Assembly: GCA_024364735.1 (NCBI GenBank)
Contig: JAGFNQ010005372.1
Coordinates: 56,326-120,325, forward strand
Direction: 5' to 3'
Origin: Boesenbergia rotunda
Lineage: Eukaryota; Streptophyta; Magnoliopsida; Zingiberales; Zingiberaceae
DNA: 64,000 bases
The position numbers and the translations under genes are program-made. Shown here one piece after another: positions 11,665 through 24,164 of this stretch. Under the pieces are notes generated by a model. The model was given only the letters and a program-made list of their open reading frames with translations. It ran no database searches and had not been told where the DNA came from. Numbering within the stretch: position 1 is the stretch's first letter; the number at the start of each line of letters is the position of its first letter.

Positions 11665-12284
11665 GTCATCAATAAAACTCACAAAATACACATGTCCTCT
11701 AGGTGATGCTACACTAGCCTATCCCTAGAGATCTATAAGTACATAGTCTAGAATTCCTTCTATCTTGAATTATATTTTACACTGTTTCCCAAGAACATAG
11801 AATTGGCATAATTCAAGCTTTCACATCTTGATATCATTCAACAACTCTCTCTTGTGTAGTTCCAACATCCCATATTCACCCATATGCCCCTGCCACATAT
11901 GCCACATGATTGTACCGTCTGATTTAGACTCCGCCGAGATGACTTATCCTACAATTGAAGTCCCTACCAACTTGTAGATGCTCCTTTCTAACTTCTATCC
12001 TTTCATTTCCAATATTAGAGCTCCTTTACCGACCTTTATCACTCCTCTCACTAATTTGTAACTACAACCAATACCATTCAGTGTGTCTAGTGAGATTAAG
12101 TTCTACCTTAGCTTCGGTATATGTCTAACATCATATACGGTTCTGATGACACCATTAAATATTATCATTCTGAGGTTCCCTATGCCGATAACTATGCTTG
12201 ACGCATCGTTTCACATCAACTATGAACTAGAATTCACTGCCTAATAGGTGTTAAATCACTCCCTATTTTGAGACATGTGAAAAA
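11665..12284 (-). pseudogene. Degenerate copia pol fragment (protease / GAG-pre-integrase / start of integrase)
   Basis: On the minus strand, translation with several stops gives a VRHIPKL..NLISL segment (end of the protease region), a WHMWQGHMGEYGMLELHK segment, which is the GAG-pre-integrase H-H half, then LCQFYVLGKQCK, the C-C half of the integrase zinc finger, and VASPRGHVYFVSFIDD, the start of the integrase core. The order matches Ty1/copia pol. D's LTR lies on its left and LTR C on its right. It is old and cannot encode protein. Confidence 0.75.
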
Positions 12285-13571
12285 TGTAGGATCGTAGAAG
12301 ATAGAGAGAGGGGGAGAGAATCTCATTCGATTGAAAATTCATTCTTTTCTCGTATACATAAAACAAAAACAAAATAAAAGTAAAATAGCGACTCCTACTT
12401 CAAGGCTCGCAATCCTCGACCGCTCTCGATAAGCAATCCACTATAATCTTTTCTCTGAAAATTGTTCAAAATAAAGTGATATCATACAGACTGTAAGGGG
12501 AATTAATAATAACCTACTAATCTCCTTTTGAGATATGTGTACAAGTACAATAATAACAATTATACTGACAAGAAATAGAAGATCGTAAGGACAGTGGCAG
12601 TTTGTCGATGTAGAAACCCAGAATGAGGCATGTAGAAGTTATGCTGAGAAGGCTGCTCTGGAGCTCCTTATATAGGCCTCTATCTGTCGATTGAAAAAAA
12701 TTGTTTAGTCGATGGATATGATCGGTCGACTAACCCTCTGTTCAGTTGATGGTTGTCTGTGTCCTTCCTCTTTTGCTGTGCTCAGTTTTGCTCGACTGTC
12801 ACAACATTTAATGTGATCTGTCGACCTAACCCTGATGGGTCAACGAATAAAGATCTTCCATATGCATGTCTGCACCATGCTATATATGGTTCCGTAGACT
12901 AATCCCTTGATTCATTGATGGATACTCGGAATCATACTGAATCTGGCTACACAGCTATCTGCTCAAGCTTGATCAATCAATTGATCCAGTGATCAGTCAA
13001 TTGATTCAACAGTGAACTGAGTTTGACTTCGTGCATAAGGGTGTTAGCACAACAATAATGTATAAAATACATAACCCTATAAATCAGAGATTAGCACAAA
13101 TAAATAAAGGAATACATGAGTAATAGACAGTCACAACTGTCCTGATCTCAACTTAGAAATCTCTGTAGGTTTCTTTGTTGGATCAGCGCCTAAGGCTAAC
13201 TCGGAGGGACACAACCTCACAACTCTCTCCTCTAGAAGCTGACCTCACTCACATACCAGACATCAGGTCTCCCAGATCTGTCTAGACTTCAGCTTGGCAT
13301 CGAATTGGCTCGCCAAGGCTTCCACTTGCTCAATATTGGGTCCTCCACACCTACCGACACTTCCTGCCAGATGTCGACCCATCTGGACTTCTTGCCTATT
13401 TTCCATGATCTACCAAGACTTCCTGCATAGAATTGGGTCCTCTAGACCTACTAGGACTTCACTGAGGTAATCTTCCTACATACTAGATCAACACATCAGA
13501 TAACAACAAGACTTAACTGTGTTTGCTAACATCAAAATATAGGTTTAACTATGGTGCATCCTGCTCCAACA
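12285..13571 (-). mobile_element. Element C, 3' LTR (A/B-like Sirevirus LTR)
   Basis: It starts TGTAGGATCGTAGAAGATAG and ends GCATCCTGCTCCAACA, the same terminal pattern as the A, B and K LTRs (TGTTGGATCG...CACCAACA). A polypurine complement (ATCTCGCCCTTTTTGAT) follows at 13572. It is more decayed than A or B. It contains its own palindromic words, such as TGATCAATCAATTGATCC near 12970 and GGTCGAC-type words near 12720-12850. Confidence 0.75.
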
Positions 13572-14844
13572 ATCTCGCCCTTTTTGATATTTGGTAACTT
13601 GATTCACAGTTATGTTAAAACAGTATATATATAAAGAAATAAATAACTCCCCCTCAAATAAACCTCCCCCTACATGTGATATCTCTCCCCCTTTGACTAA
13701 CATTAAAAAATAAAGGGTTACAAGAGGGTTTTATTAAAAGTTATTTTAAAAGGTGAAAAAAAATCAAGTTTTTAAACTTAGATTTGTGATTTTCAACATT
13801 TAACTTAGGGTTGTGTTTAGAAAATAATGAGGCCTTTTGGTTGAAAAGTTAAGTTAATTTTTTCAAAATTAGGTTGAAGTTTGAAAAGTATATTTTAAGT
13901 TTTAGGATTTTAATTTTGCAAACCAATTTATGTTTATAGGTTCAAAAGTTAGTTTAAGTTTGAAAATATTATCTTAAGTTGTAAGATTAGTTTTGATTTT
14001 GAAAACTAGTTTTTAAATCTTAGAATTTTGCTTATGTTTTAAAATATAAGTTAAAAATATTAATTTTTAAATTTATTTTAAAAATATTTTAAGTTTGAAA
14101 TTAAATAGTTTGATAAATTTATTATGAGTTTGAAATAAATTTGATATTTGTGTACGTATGAAAATAAGATTAAGAATTGAAATTTAGTTTAAGTATGAAA
14201 TTTGCTCTGCCTTAAGTTGATATTTTCTTTTAAAAGGTTGGCCTAAGGTCCAAGCATGGGAAAAAAATCTAGAAAAAGTTCTTATATGAAATATCCAACT
14301 TTAGTACATAGCTGAATACCAAAAGATATCAGCTTATGTGACTAAAAGTTGGTCAAGTTGACAGTTGGTTTATACTTGTTCAACTTGATCAATTTGAGTT
14401 TAAAGCCTTTGATTTATAGCGATGCACTGACGTAAGCATATGAAATCTGGGTTTTGTCCTAAACATCTCACCCATTTCTAGGTTGAATCAAACATAACCA
14501 AAGGATCCTAATGTGCTTGTGAGATGTTGGTTACCTAAGACTATAGGTGCATGCGAACTATGGTAAATCCTAGGCTAGTTCTATTCTAAGTTTTAAAAAA
14601 AATCCTAAGTTTTGGAATTTGTAAAAAGACAGAGAAAGTTTTGAAAACTAAAATTTTGAAAAATAGTTACATAAAAAGGAACCTATTCTATGAAGCATGT
14701 TTGATAAAATGAATCTAGTGTCATATCAAACTAAACATATAAGGATAACGTATAAAGCCAAGGTCTTGAGTACATGTCGCTCAGCAAATCTAAAAGTCAA
14801 ATAGCATAAGAAGACATCAAGTAGTCAATACAAGTTATGCAAAG
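13572..14844 (-). other. Element C 3' non-coding region
   Basis: A polypurine complement at 13572 is followed by further CTCCCCCT tracts near 13650-13690. Then comes about 700 bp of A/T-rich sequence built from 'agtttgaaaa' and 'taagtttgaaat' words, with no open frame. The homologous regions of A (30793-32027) and B (33481-35040) have the same layout and share the block around 'gatgcactgac...gtgcttgtgagatg'. Confidence 0.7.
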
Positions 14845-15430
14845 TCAGGCATCAAGGTCAGGAGGTGAGATATGAGAGGAGTGAAAGTAGTCAAATATAG
14901 AGTGTTGCTCTACCTCTATGTGATCCAACCTAGTGGTCATATCTTGGTGAAAGCTAGTGAGTTGTCCATGAAAAGAGCTATATTGATCCTGAATAATAGT
15001 TTGTAGTGCATCAAAATGACTGAACATGTCCTCTCGAAACTATATGGAACGCTAGTCAATGTAGGGGCTGAGGAAGAAGCTCCCGGAGTTGAATCAAAGA
15101 GTGAAGTCAAGGCAACAATCTCTTGACTTATCACCATAGGAGGTACTGTGGTCGATGATTCTTCTTCGCATCCTATATCTCCGACTAGGGGTATGTAGCA
15201 TAGATGTCCTTGCTTGTAAGAAAGCCCCTCGGAGGTAGCCTTAATCCTAGCCAGGGATAGTTGTCTAATGCCTATCATGTCAAAATCATATATTTTTATC
15301 AAGTCATACTTACCAACACCTATACCTAGTGAGGGTATGAATGTTGTCAAGATATGGAGTGGACCATGTGTACCTAGAGTGAGGTACTGTCGCCTGTGTT
15401 GACTTTCGGTTGTTCACATGGGAATCCTCT
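14845..15430 (-). pseudogene. Accessory ORF fragment of element C
   Basis: On the minus strand a frame reads HILTTFIPSLGIGVGKYD and then DFDMIGIRQLSLARI. This parallels the HIITSLLHHHSCDI...TDFDEIGFRNFSLAGL part of the B accessory ORF. The tail has coiled-coil-like residues (DHIEVEQHS...), comparable with the C-terminal tail of B. At least one frameshift lies near 15020 and another upstream of 15400. The N-terminal half is missing. This is the third copy of the ORF family in the window. Confidence 0.6.
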
Positions 15431-15669
15431 CCATGTTCCCGGATTAAAATTTCATTAATTGAAACCAATCCGAATGGAGAATAATTTCCCAAACAACCGA
15501 CTCATCATCGTACTAATTGATTCGAGTGACCACTTGAACAAACATGTTGTTCAAGCCATCTAACTCGTCTAACCAATTAGCCACGGAATAGACGATGAAT
15601 GGATTACCGATTTTTGTGTTTATCTTTGGGGTCCATGATAATTATCAACATGAAATATAAACATATGAT
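15431..15669. other. Unclassified flank left of element E
   Basis: I see no convincing gene or repeat. E inserted here, so with E removed this stretch joins 62727 onwards. It may be the continuation of element C or single-copy DNA. Confidence 0.4.
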
Positions 15670-15764
15670 AATACTGTTTATGCAGTCTGACCTGATTGTT
15701 GTTTTGGTGTTGACACCGATTTAAGTTCAGTTGAATTGAGATCTGATAGTTAAGTTCAAATTAA

Positions 15765-16375
15765 GTGTACTGGTCAGAGACGGCTTGGTAGCACATTCTC
15801 TGGACTTAGGTCAGAGAGGGCTCGGTAGCTCGTTCTCTAGACCGAGATGAGTCGGAGAGGGCTCGGTAGCTCGTTCTCTGGACCGAGATGAGTCGGAGAG
15901 GGCTCGGTAGCTCGTTCTCCGGACTTAGGTCAGAGAGGGCTCAGTAGCTCGTTCTCTAGACTGGGATGAGTCAGAGAGGGCTCGGTAGCTCATTCTCCAG
16001 ACTTAGGTCAGAGAGGCTCGGTAGTTCATTCTCTAGACTCGGATGAGTCAGAGAGGGCTCGGTAGCTCATTGTCCAGACTTAAGTCAGAGAGGGCTCGGT
16101 AGCTCATTCTCTAGACCGGGACAAGTCGGAGAGGGCTCGGTAGCTTGTTCTCCGAACTTAGGTCAGAGAGGGCTCGGTAGCTCGTTCTCTGGACCGAGAT
16201 GAGTCAGATAGGGCTCGATTGCTCGTTCTCCAGACTTAGGTCAGAGAGGGCTTAGTAGCTCGTTCTCTGGATCAGTTTAGGTCGGAGATGGCTCAGTAGC
16301 TCGTTCTCCAGACCAGACTGAGTCAGGAAGGGCAAAGGAGCTTGTTCTCTGGACTCATGGTCTAACTTGAGTTAG
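15765..16375 (+). repeat. Tandem array of 37-41 bp units in E 5' LTR
   Basis: The core GAGAGGGCTCGGTAGCTCGT is repeated about 15 times. Units of 41 bp (with GGACCGAGATGAGTC) alternate with 37-bp units (with GGACTTAGGTC). The 3' LTR carries the same array at 57430-57932 and 61434-61510, split there by H2. Confidence 0.9.
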
Positions 16376-16409
16376 TCATGGTCAAAATTGGGCCATGAAT
16401 TAATCAAGT

Positions 16410-16900
16410 GATTTGGCTGGATCGGTCTGCAATCCGATCAGGGAGTTGGCACAAACTCTGTTGATAGTAGATCGGTCACAGGACCAATCCAGGATGTCTG
16501 ATCGGTCTGTTGACTGATCCAGAAAGCATCTGAGGAATCAGAAGGCCTTCCGAACGGTCTGGTGACCGATCAGAAAATGATCAGAATGTTTACAGAAAGA
16601 CCCTATTCGGTCACCTTGACCGATCAGTCAGTTCTGGACTAATCAGGATTGGTCCTGATCGGTCTAGCATCCTCCTGATCGGTGACCTTGACCGATCAGG
16701 GGTTTGCCTGATCAGTCACCTTGACCGATCAGGTGGCTTGATCTAAATTCCCAGCCAATTTAGTGATCGGTGTAGTGACCGATCCCCTGGTCTCTGATCA
16801 GTCAGTGAGACCGATCTGAACTTCACTAGATCGATCAGAATAGAGTCTAGTTGGTCAGGAAGGTGTCTGATTAGTCAAGGTGACCGATCATCACCTCAAA
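16410..16900. repeat. Palindromic GATCGGTC / GACCGATC array in E 5' LTR
   Basis: More than ten GATCGGTC or GACCGATC halves occur, often paired as hairpins around 'tgatcggtcaccttgaccgatcag'. Several contain TTGACC. The same motif occurs in LTR D and in the E 3' LTR at 61565-62040. Confidence 0.85.
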
Positions 16901-17448
16901 ACTTTAATTCAAAAATTCAAATGGATGTCAGATTTCTGATTTGCTTTGCTAATAAATCTGTGAGTGTGCAGAGGACACAAGGCTTTGATATTCGAATGAT
17001 GGAGCAAGAAGAAGGGTCAAGGGTGACTTTCACTGGTCTCTTTTTGTTTGATATACACTTGCAGGTTTCAACGACACCTGACAACCTGAAGCTTCAGCTG
17101 AGGAGGTTGGCTGAGAGCTCAGATGCGGTCAGTGGGTGACGACTGACCTGAAGCTTCAGCTGAAGAGGACTTCAGTGAACTGAGAGCTCAGTGGGTGACG
17201 CCTGTATGTGTGCAGAAGGAAGATTAAGAAGAAGATGTTGGTGAAGTAGAGAAGTGGACGAGACAACAAGAAACAGAGAACTGTGATTAGGTTTTGCTGT
17301 AGTGTTGTGTTTCTCTCTGCGTTCTTCTTTGTGCTTAATCTTTCTGCCGGTACTTGTGCTTGCATCTGTTCTATAAGCTTCTCTCGACTCTCCTGTGCTT
17401 CATCTGTATATTTCTGAGACGCTTGTGGAGAGGTTACACCACCGAGAT

Positions 17449-20400
17449 TGTAGCGCCCGCCTTTTTCCCACACCTCGTGGTGTAGCGAGAGAGGCGGCGT
17501 TATGCTCAACATTACATGTACTTAGACAATATCTTAATGCAGCGGAATCATCATCATATTTTTTTTTCTAAACATGCTCTTAACCATACAACTAATACAT
17601 GACATATTTATACGTGCCTAAACTTGTCATTCATAACTTATATGCATAGCATCATAACTTAACTGTTTCATAACTTATTATCATTTCATAGGTAGCATAT
17701 ACTTATCCATAAATGTAGTATTATGAGTCTTGAGTCACCCATTAGTCATAACCCTAAACCATCGCATAAAATTTAAGAAACATTTCCAAGGCATGATGTA
17801 TGAATATAGAATCCTTTGCCAAGTCACTGCCACACACACACATGCTTCTGCCTCCCCTGCGGCTTCCCTTAATAGCTTCTTGGTTGATCTGCGGTACAAG
17901 GAAAATAAAACTATAAGCACATAGGCTTAGTAAAACCCCTTTCCTACTCACTAAAATCATTCGTTGCTTCAACATAAATATATCAAACATCTGACATAAC
18001 ATAACTTCGAGCATAACCATAAGCATAGTCATACATGGCATAAATGAACATGACTTAATATATCAAGCAGCATATACATGACATAAAGCATACCTACATG
18101 AACATAAAATATACTTATACATGGCATAATTCTTAGCATTCATAGACATAATGCATACTTATTCATGACATAAAATATGAGCATAAACACAAGCATAAAA
18201 TATACTTACCTTGGCGCGATGCATAACATAGATGTATGAATGAGTCTAATGCATTTACTACATAAGGATGCTTAGTTTTGAAATTATACTTTTCAATGCT
18301 TAGCATAACATCATTGGGGTCCTCGGCTTGTACCACATACATACTTCATAGCGCGCATCCCTAAGTAAATACGAGGTAGCTAGCCTCGACCTACTAGGGT
18401 AAGGACAGCATAGTCGGTAGTCCTAGAACCGGGGCGTTCTTAAGGTGCCCATCCCTGTTGCACAGCTTCGGTAGTGCCAGAACCGTGGACAGCATAGTCG
18501 GTAGTCCAGAACCAGGGCGTTCTTAAGGTACCCATCCCTTGGACCCTTACTTCGGTCCGGTACAAGCCTTATGCATGAAAATAAACATGCATGCTTCATC
18601 ATTCATACTTGTCATTCATACTTATCATTCATACTTATTTCATATCATCGTTATGCCTTCATCATTCATACTTATCATTCATAATTAAGGCATAACCATC
18701 ATCTTTATTCATGTTTATCATTCTTTGTTCATAACATAGAACATACATACATAATCATGTTTCCATTCATAATCTTATACGAGTTCATAAAGCTTGCATG
18801 ATCATGATACATAATAAACATACATCTCATACAAGATACATTTTATCTTACATACATGATCCTAGTATCCATCATAAGATATGAATGGTAATCTACATAT
18901 AAACCTAACACATACTACTAGGATTCATAGCATTCATCACAAAACATGCATATACCTTCATGAGTCATAATTTCATTATAAGCATTTATCAACATACATG
19001 CATTATTCTATTTAACATAATATACTCCTACATAAATTTCCTATATTCATGGTATATGATCTAAATATTCATGATTAAAACATATCCTAAAATCAACCAT
19101 ACAAGTTATGTCACATAACACATAAACTAAGATTTTAGTCATATGGAAGCCCTTACATCATGCTTAACCATGTACTAGCATCATGGGAACTTATAAATAT
19201 GCATTTTTGAGATCTTAACCCAACCCAAACCCTAGGGTTGGGTCTTGGCCGAAAGTCTCAAGGACCATGGGTCCATGGAAAATTTACCTAGATCATGATT
19301 ACATCTCTTACCTACATATCATGCCATAGAAAAATTATTTGAATCCTTGATTGGACTTAACTCCAAATCCTAGACCTAAAACAAGAGTTGGCCGAAAACC
19401 CTAGAAGGGTAACAAGCCCATGGAAGAGTTCATTTAACACCATTCTTTCCCATAAGGTATCATAAGAATCATATTAATCATGATTGAAAAGGTTGGAGTT
19501 TCCCCTAGCCTCTTGACCTTGATGTGGCCGAAACATATAAGGGTAGCAAGCCCATAAAAAAATTCATAATAATCCCTATTATCATCCATACCACTTCATA
19601 GTAAGACATACTAAGCATGCTTGAGGAATTTAAAATACATCCCTAGCCCTATACTTAATATGGCCGAAACCCTAGAAGGGTCTTAGGGCATCCAAAAATT
19701 TCCCTATATCATAATCTATGCCTTACATAATATCATGGAACATTTAAGGGCACAAAAGAGAATTTACAACCTCCCTAGGCCCAAACCATAGCCTTGGCCG
19801 AAACCCTAGGCTTCACCTCATGTGTTTTTTTTCCAACTTACATGTAAACAATATCTAAATCTTATTCAATATCAAGAACAATCATACCACAGGTTAGAAG
19901 GTTTTACCTTCCTTGATCTCGCTTACAAACTTTGAATAGAAGATAACTAGAGAACCTTCTTGTCTCTAAACTTTCCTTAGTCCTTGTATCCTTGTAGGGG
20001 CTTTAGATCTTCAAGATGGGGTCCTTGGTGGAACTTTTCTCAAGGGGGAGAGAACCTTGAATTTTCGGCCAAAGCAAGGAGGAAGAAGAAAATGAAGAAG
20101 AGGAGGGAAGTTGTAACTTCCTTTCTATTTATATCATTTTGAAAAGGGGTGAGTGAAGAGGCATGGTGCCTCTTCCCTTGGTGACACTTCATTTCCTACA
20201 CCTTCACTAATATCCACTTCATTCCCTCATAGCACTCCCTTGCTAGGTGAATTGGTTAGTGCATGCTTGGTTAGACAAGAGGTCCAAGATTCAATCCTTG
20301 GTGCATGCAATAATTTTATATTTTATTTTTAATTTATTTCCTATCATTTTCGAAAATTCCTTAAAATTCTCCCATAATTATGTTAATATTTTTCATTACA

Positions 20401-20624
20401 ATCCCTCTATTTTTTTATATTAAATTTTTCCTAAAACCACCCATAATAATGGCACTAGAAAAACCCCTATAAGTCCCCTTAGTATTTTAGTTTCTCAATT
20501 TAAATAAGAGAACCTTGATTTCTAGGCTAAGGTTCGTACTAATATTTCTAGATCATTCGGAAAATTATCTAGACCTGCTTAATATTTTAAAGAAAATATT
20601 AAGAGAATTTTCCGGGTCGTTACA
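17449..20624 (-). mobile_element. Solo LTR H1 (gypsy-type, 3.2 kb)
   Basis: It is bounded by TGTAGCGCCCGCC and GGGTCGTTACA with a perfect 5-bp duplication GAGAT (17444-17448 and 20625-20629). Its reverse complement matches H2 at 57933-61428, for example TGTAACGACC(C)GG, 'aattctcttaatatttt', and the 'ggcgttcttaagg...ggtagtcc' block at 18410-18550. There is no internal region, gag or pol, so this is a solo LTR formed by LTR-LTR recombination. Small frames inside are not genes. A tRNA-like segment lies at 20240-20305 on the opposite strand. Confidence 0.88.
20240..20305 (+). other. tRNA-like segment antisense to solo LTR H1
   Basis: GAATTGGTTAGTGCATGC resembles a tRNA D-arm (A box). After about 20 nt, AAGATTCAATCCTTGG resembles a T-arm (degenerate B box). 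T-runs (TTTTAT, ATTTTTAA) follow within about 15-30 nt. H2 has the matching segment at 58250-58320 on the minus strand, again antisense to its LTR. It is too degenerate for a working tRNA. Confidence 0.45.
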
Positions 20625-20888
20625 GAGATGGAGAAGTCTTTAGACGGATTCACTCCGGGTCCTGATCTGCCGAAGGTCAATGGATCGCCCACCTCACGGG
20701 CATGTCAAGGAGTAAGGGCAAGTTATTATCCCCAAACCATGTATATCCTTGTGTTATTCTCTGTATGTTTCTTTCTGTTTGTTTGTTTTTCGCTGCTAAC
20801 TTGATCGTAGGGAGAAAGAAGCAAAGTTTTTAGTAGGTGGCTATTCACACCCCCCCCCTCCTCTCTAGCCATCCCAGATCCTATCAAG

Positions 20889-20900
20889 TGGTATCAGAGC
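20889..20900 (+). other. Primer-binding site of element E
   Basis: TGGTATCAGAGC begins two bases after the 5' LTR end, matching the 3' end of tRNA-Met as in most plant copia elements. Confidence 0.92.
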
Positions 20901-20947
20901 CTGGGGCTCATTCAACTGGATTAACACCCTAAGAGAAGAAGATTGCT

Positions 20948-22032
20948 TTGAGAGGAGAAGGCTTCAACACCAACCGTCCACCTTTCTTTGATGGAGCTGG
21001 TTTCCAGTACTCGAGATCTAGAATGGAGTATTATTTGAAGACCGACATCGGCATGTGGTTCTCAGTCAAGGAGGGATTCACTCCTCCAAAGGATGCTGAG
21101 GGCAAGGAGCTTGAGTTTTCAAGATCGTCAGCAGAACAAACAAGGAAGGGAGAGGCAAATGCCAAGGCAGTGGTGACTCTGTAGTGTGGGATGACCAAGG
21201 AACAACTCATCAATGTTGGTCTCTTCTCATGTGCCAATGATCTGTGGAACAAGCTCATAGAGCTACATGAAGGCACTCGAGACTTCCGGATAGTGAAGAG
21301 GGATCTCTTCCTCAACCAACTCTAGAACATTTCAATGAAAGAAATGAAACTGTAAGTGAGCTTCATGGTCGATTCAAGGAGATACTCAACGGTTTGCACT
21401 CGATCGATGAGAAGGTCGAGAACCGTGACCTTGTAAGGTACACACTCATGTCCTTTCCTAGGAATGCCTTGTGGCCATCCATGGTGGATGCCTACAAGGT
21501 ATCCAAGGATCTTTCCATTGTAAAGTTAGACGATTTCTTTCATGAAATAAAACTACATGAGCTTGCTAACAAAGGCCCAAAAGAGAAGGGTATTGCTCTT
21601 GTAGCAGGGGACAAAGCAAAGAAGAAGAAGGAAAAGAAGAAGGAAAAGAAGAAGGAAAAGAAGGAGGAGAAGAGCATCCATCACGTGGCTCTCATGGCAT
21701 TAGAAGACTCACACATGGAGAGTGGTGACGAGTCAAGTGATCATTCAACCGCGGCTTCATCATCTTCGGATGATGAAGAGGTAATTTCTCCTGAACTTGA
21801 TAAGTGTTATAGAACTATTGTTTGTTTGACTACTTTGCTTAAAAAATCTAAGGATACGGTAAAATCATTAAAGTTAGAAGTAGAACAATTGAAAACCTCT
21901 AAGTATAATGAAATTGATGACTTGCATGTTGAGGTCCTTGAGGATGAGAACAAGGCCTTAAAGAGTGAAGTTGAGAAACTCAAGAATCTTCTTGGGAAAT
22001 TTTCAAAAGGCTCTAAGACCTTGGACATGATC
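20948..22032 (+). pseudogene. Element E gag (UBN2-type), first part, interrupted
   Basis: The copia gag begins with a GFNTNRPPFFDGAGFQYSRSR segment, the usual 'RPP-F-G..F-W-W/R..M' start of UBN2 gag, then has a W-KLIELHEGT segment and a VENRDLVRYTLMSFPRN segment. A Lys/Glu-rich linker, an acidic serine tract and a coiled-coil tail (LKSEVEKLKNLL) follow. An in-frame TAG at about 21182 and a frameshift between about 21325 and 21394 break it. I see no CCHC knuckle, which A and B do have. It stops at SKTLDMI where element I is inserted, and the frame resumes at 29460 (LNSQRAVYNKAGIGY) and again at 55543. Confidence 0.85.
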
Positions 22033-22224
22033 TGTAGCGACCCGCCTTCTCTGCCTTAGACGGATCGTTACTTTCTTTACTTCTTGACTCTGATGCACGA
22101 CTAAGAATGCGGAAATCTTTTTTTTTTCTTCTCAATTTAAATCTATCTATGATATACTAACTCTAATAGTCATGCATGATACAATGGCATACTTCTTTAC
22201 ATCTATAGGGCTTTTCTGCAATGG

Positions 22225-22322
22225 TACCAGTCGACTGCTATCTGACCAGTCGACTGGTATCGGCCACAGAAAGTTCCTGGGCGCGGCACCAGTCGACTGA
22301 TACTGAACCAGTCGACTGGCAC
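22225..22322. repeat. Cluster of four CCAGTCGACTGG palindromes in LTR I
   Basis: Four copies of (C)CAGTCGACTG(G) or a one-base variant lie within about 100 bp. The copy in the 5' LTR (27295-27387) has one palindrome broken by a G-to-A change. Confidence 0.85.
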
Positions 22323-24164
22323 GCCTGAAAATCTGAATTTCAGATTCGAAGCCTTGTTTCAAAACTCCACCAAACCTATACTTTCGAGCCATACAAAATC
22401 ATGACACCATTTCTATGCTCCATACTAGTTTTCTAAACAACTTAGCCAATCAAAACGAATCCATAAACTTGAAATTAGGACTTTTGCGGGATTTAGCAAG
22501 TTATGAAAATCTATATAAACTTTAGGCTAAAGATTGTACCAAACTTAACTTCTAACCATTGAAACTCATCAAACAAAATTCTAAAACATCACTAAGGCAT
22601 TATGGAATGAGAAAGCAACTTTTCTAAGCATAATTGGGCAATAAAACTTAATTCAAAAGGGAAACTAGCACTATCTTGGCACATGCATCAATAACTCCAA
22701 CAAAGTATCAATATTCTAAACTACTCACACTTCTACTCATCCAATGCAATCATAAGGATATGTATGCTAAATGAAATGACATGGAATCTTTACTCTAAGA
22801 AATTGAGCATGTAAAACTATCCAAAGCTTAAACGTTCGCTAAACTCCATAAAGCAATAACATGGAATTTGAATAAACTAAAACATTGTAATTCAAATAAC
22901 TAAATTGTCTCGTCTCAAGGATCTCTCCAAAATCAGCCACCACACACACTTTACTCAGCACCGCCTCGTCGCCATCCTTCAGAATTGCTTGCCTTTACCT
23001 TTATCTGCAGTAAGAGGAAATGCAACTAGTAAGCAAAAAGCTTAGTAAGTACTATCTAGCTCACAAAATCTCGAAATGTGCAAACATGCTTCTTGAACAA
23101 TATGAAATCACATGAGATACTTATATGCTTGAAAGAAACACTAAGAACATGTATAACTCGAAAACATGCATACTCAAGCATTTATAAATCTTAACTCACT
23201 TTTCTTGGCTTAACTTGAAACTTTAGCAATTCTTTAACTTAAAATCTTTCTTTAACTCTTTGAAAACTTTCTTAAACTTTAGAAAACTTTGCTAAAGCAT
23301 ATACTTGAAAATAATAATCACTTGGATCCACTGAAGACGTAAGTACCATCTCATGCGCGTTCCCTAAAAGGTTGGGGTAGCGAGCCACCAATCCTAATAG
23401 AGCAGACCTTGGTCTACCAGGGCCAAGACCTTGGAATTGGACACCTGGATTTCTTTAACGACGCCCTTGGACGCCGGGTACTGGCCTTAGAAAATAAAAT
23501 AGCTTTTCTTTCTTTTCTTTCTTATCTGTAAATGCCTTGGCATTTTCTCGAGCACCTTGCGTGCTAAAATCCCTAAGTCTTGACTTTTGGGGATTTCTTA
23601 AGGCCTTGGCCTTTTCTTTTCTTATCTTTATCTTCTCTTTTCTTTTCTCATAGCTTTTCTTGGACCCTAACCTCATATAGGGTACTCCATAAAATATATA
23701 TAAGCATATAATGAACTAAGATCACATGCAAAAATCTTAACAAGAAGGAAATATCTCTTTTAAAAACTTTTAAGGAAAATTCTTGCGGAAAAACCACCTC
23801 TTACTGCAGGTGAGCAGTACTTACTTTGATATCTTGGACTTACAACCAAGATTGACGTCTAGGGCACGGAAGAAAATTGAGATCTCGTAGATTTCTTCGC
23901 GCCTATGCGTTCCTCTCGTCGCGGGGATTCCGAATATAGGAAAATCTCTTGGAGGAGAGCCTTGGCCGGCCCTCTAGGCCTTGGTGTGGTGTCGCCCAAG
24001 AGAGGAGAGGGGAAAGGAGTCGGCGCAAGGTGTTGGGCGAGGGAGAGAAAGGGTTTAGGTTGAGAGAAAATAAAATTTCTCTCTTTAATTATCTATTTAT
24101 ACTTATGGGGCGAATTTACCTAACTATACCTTATCTATTGTTTCGCCCAGTTTATTTCAACAAA

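Larger units (their letters stand above)
15675..20886 (+). mobile_element. Element E, 5' LTR (interrupted by solo LTR H1)
   Basis: The LTR body is 15675-17448 plus 20625-20886, about 2.0 kb without H1. It carries the 37-41 bp array, the GATCGGTC palindrome array, and a leader with 'ggatcgcccacctcacgggc', which matches 62520-62545 in the 3' LTR. Next to it is the primer-binding site at 20889. Confidence 0.88.

Noticed and set aside
16921..17139. 72-codon plus-strand frame in E's 5' LTR
   Set aside because: The matching place in the 3' LTR (about 62060-62290) has indels that break the frame.
23455..23676. Lys-rich 73-codon frame (same at 28523-28744)
   Set aside because: Purine/pyrimidine-rich tract of LTR I read on the minus strand; identical because the LTRs are young.
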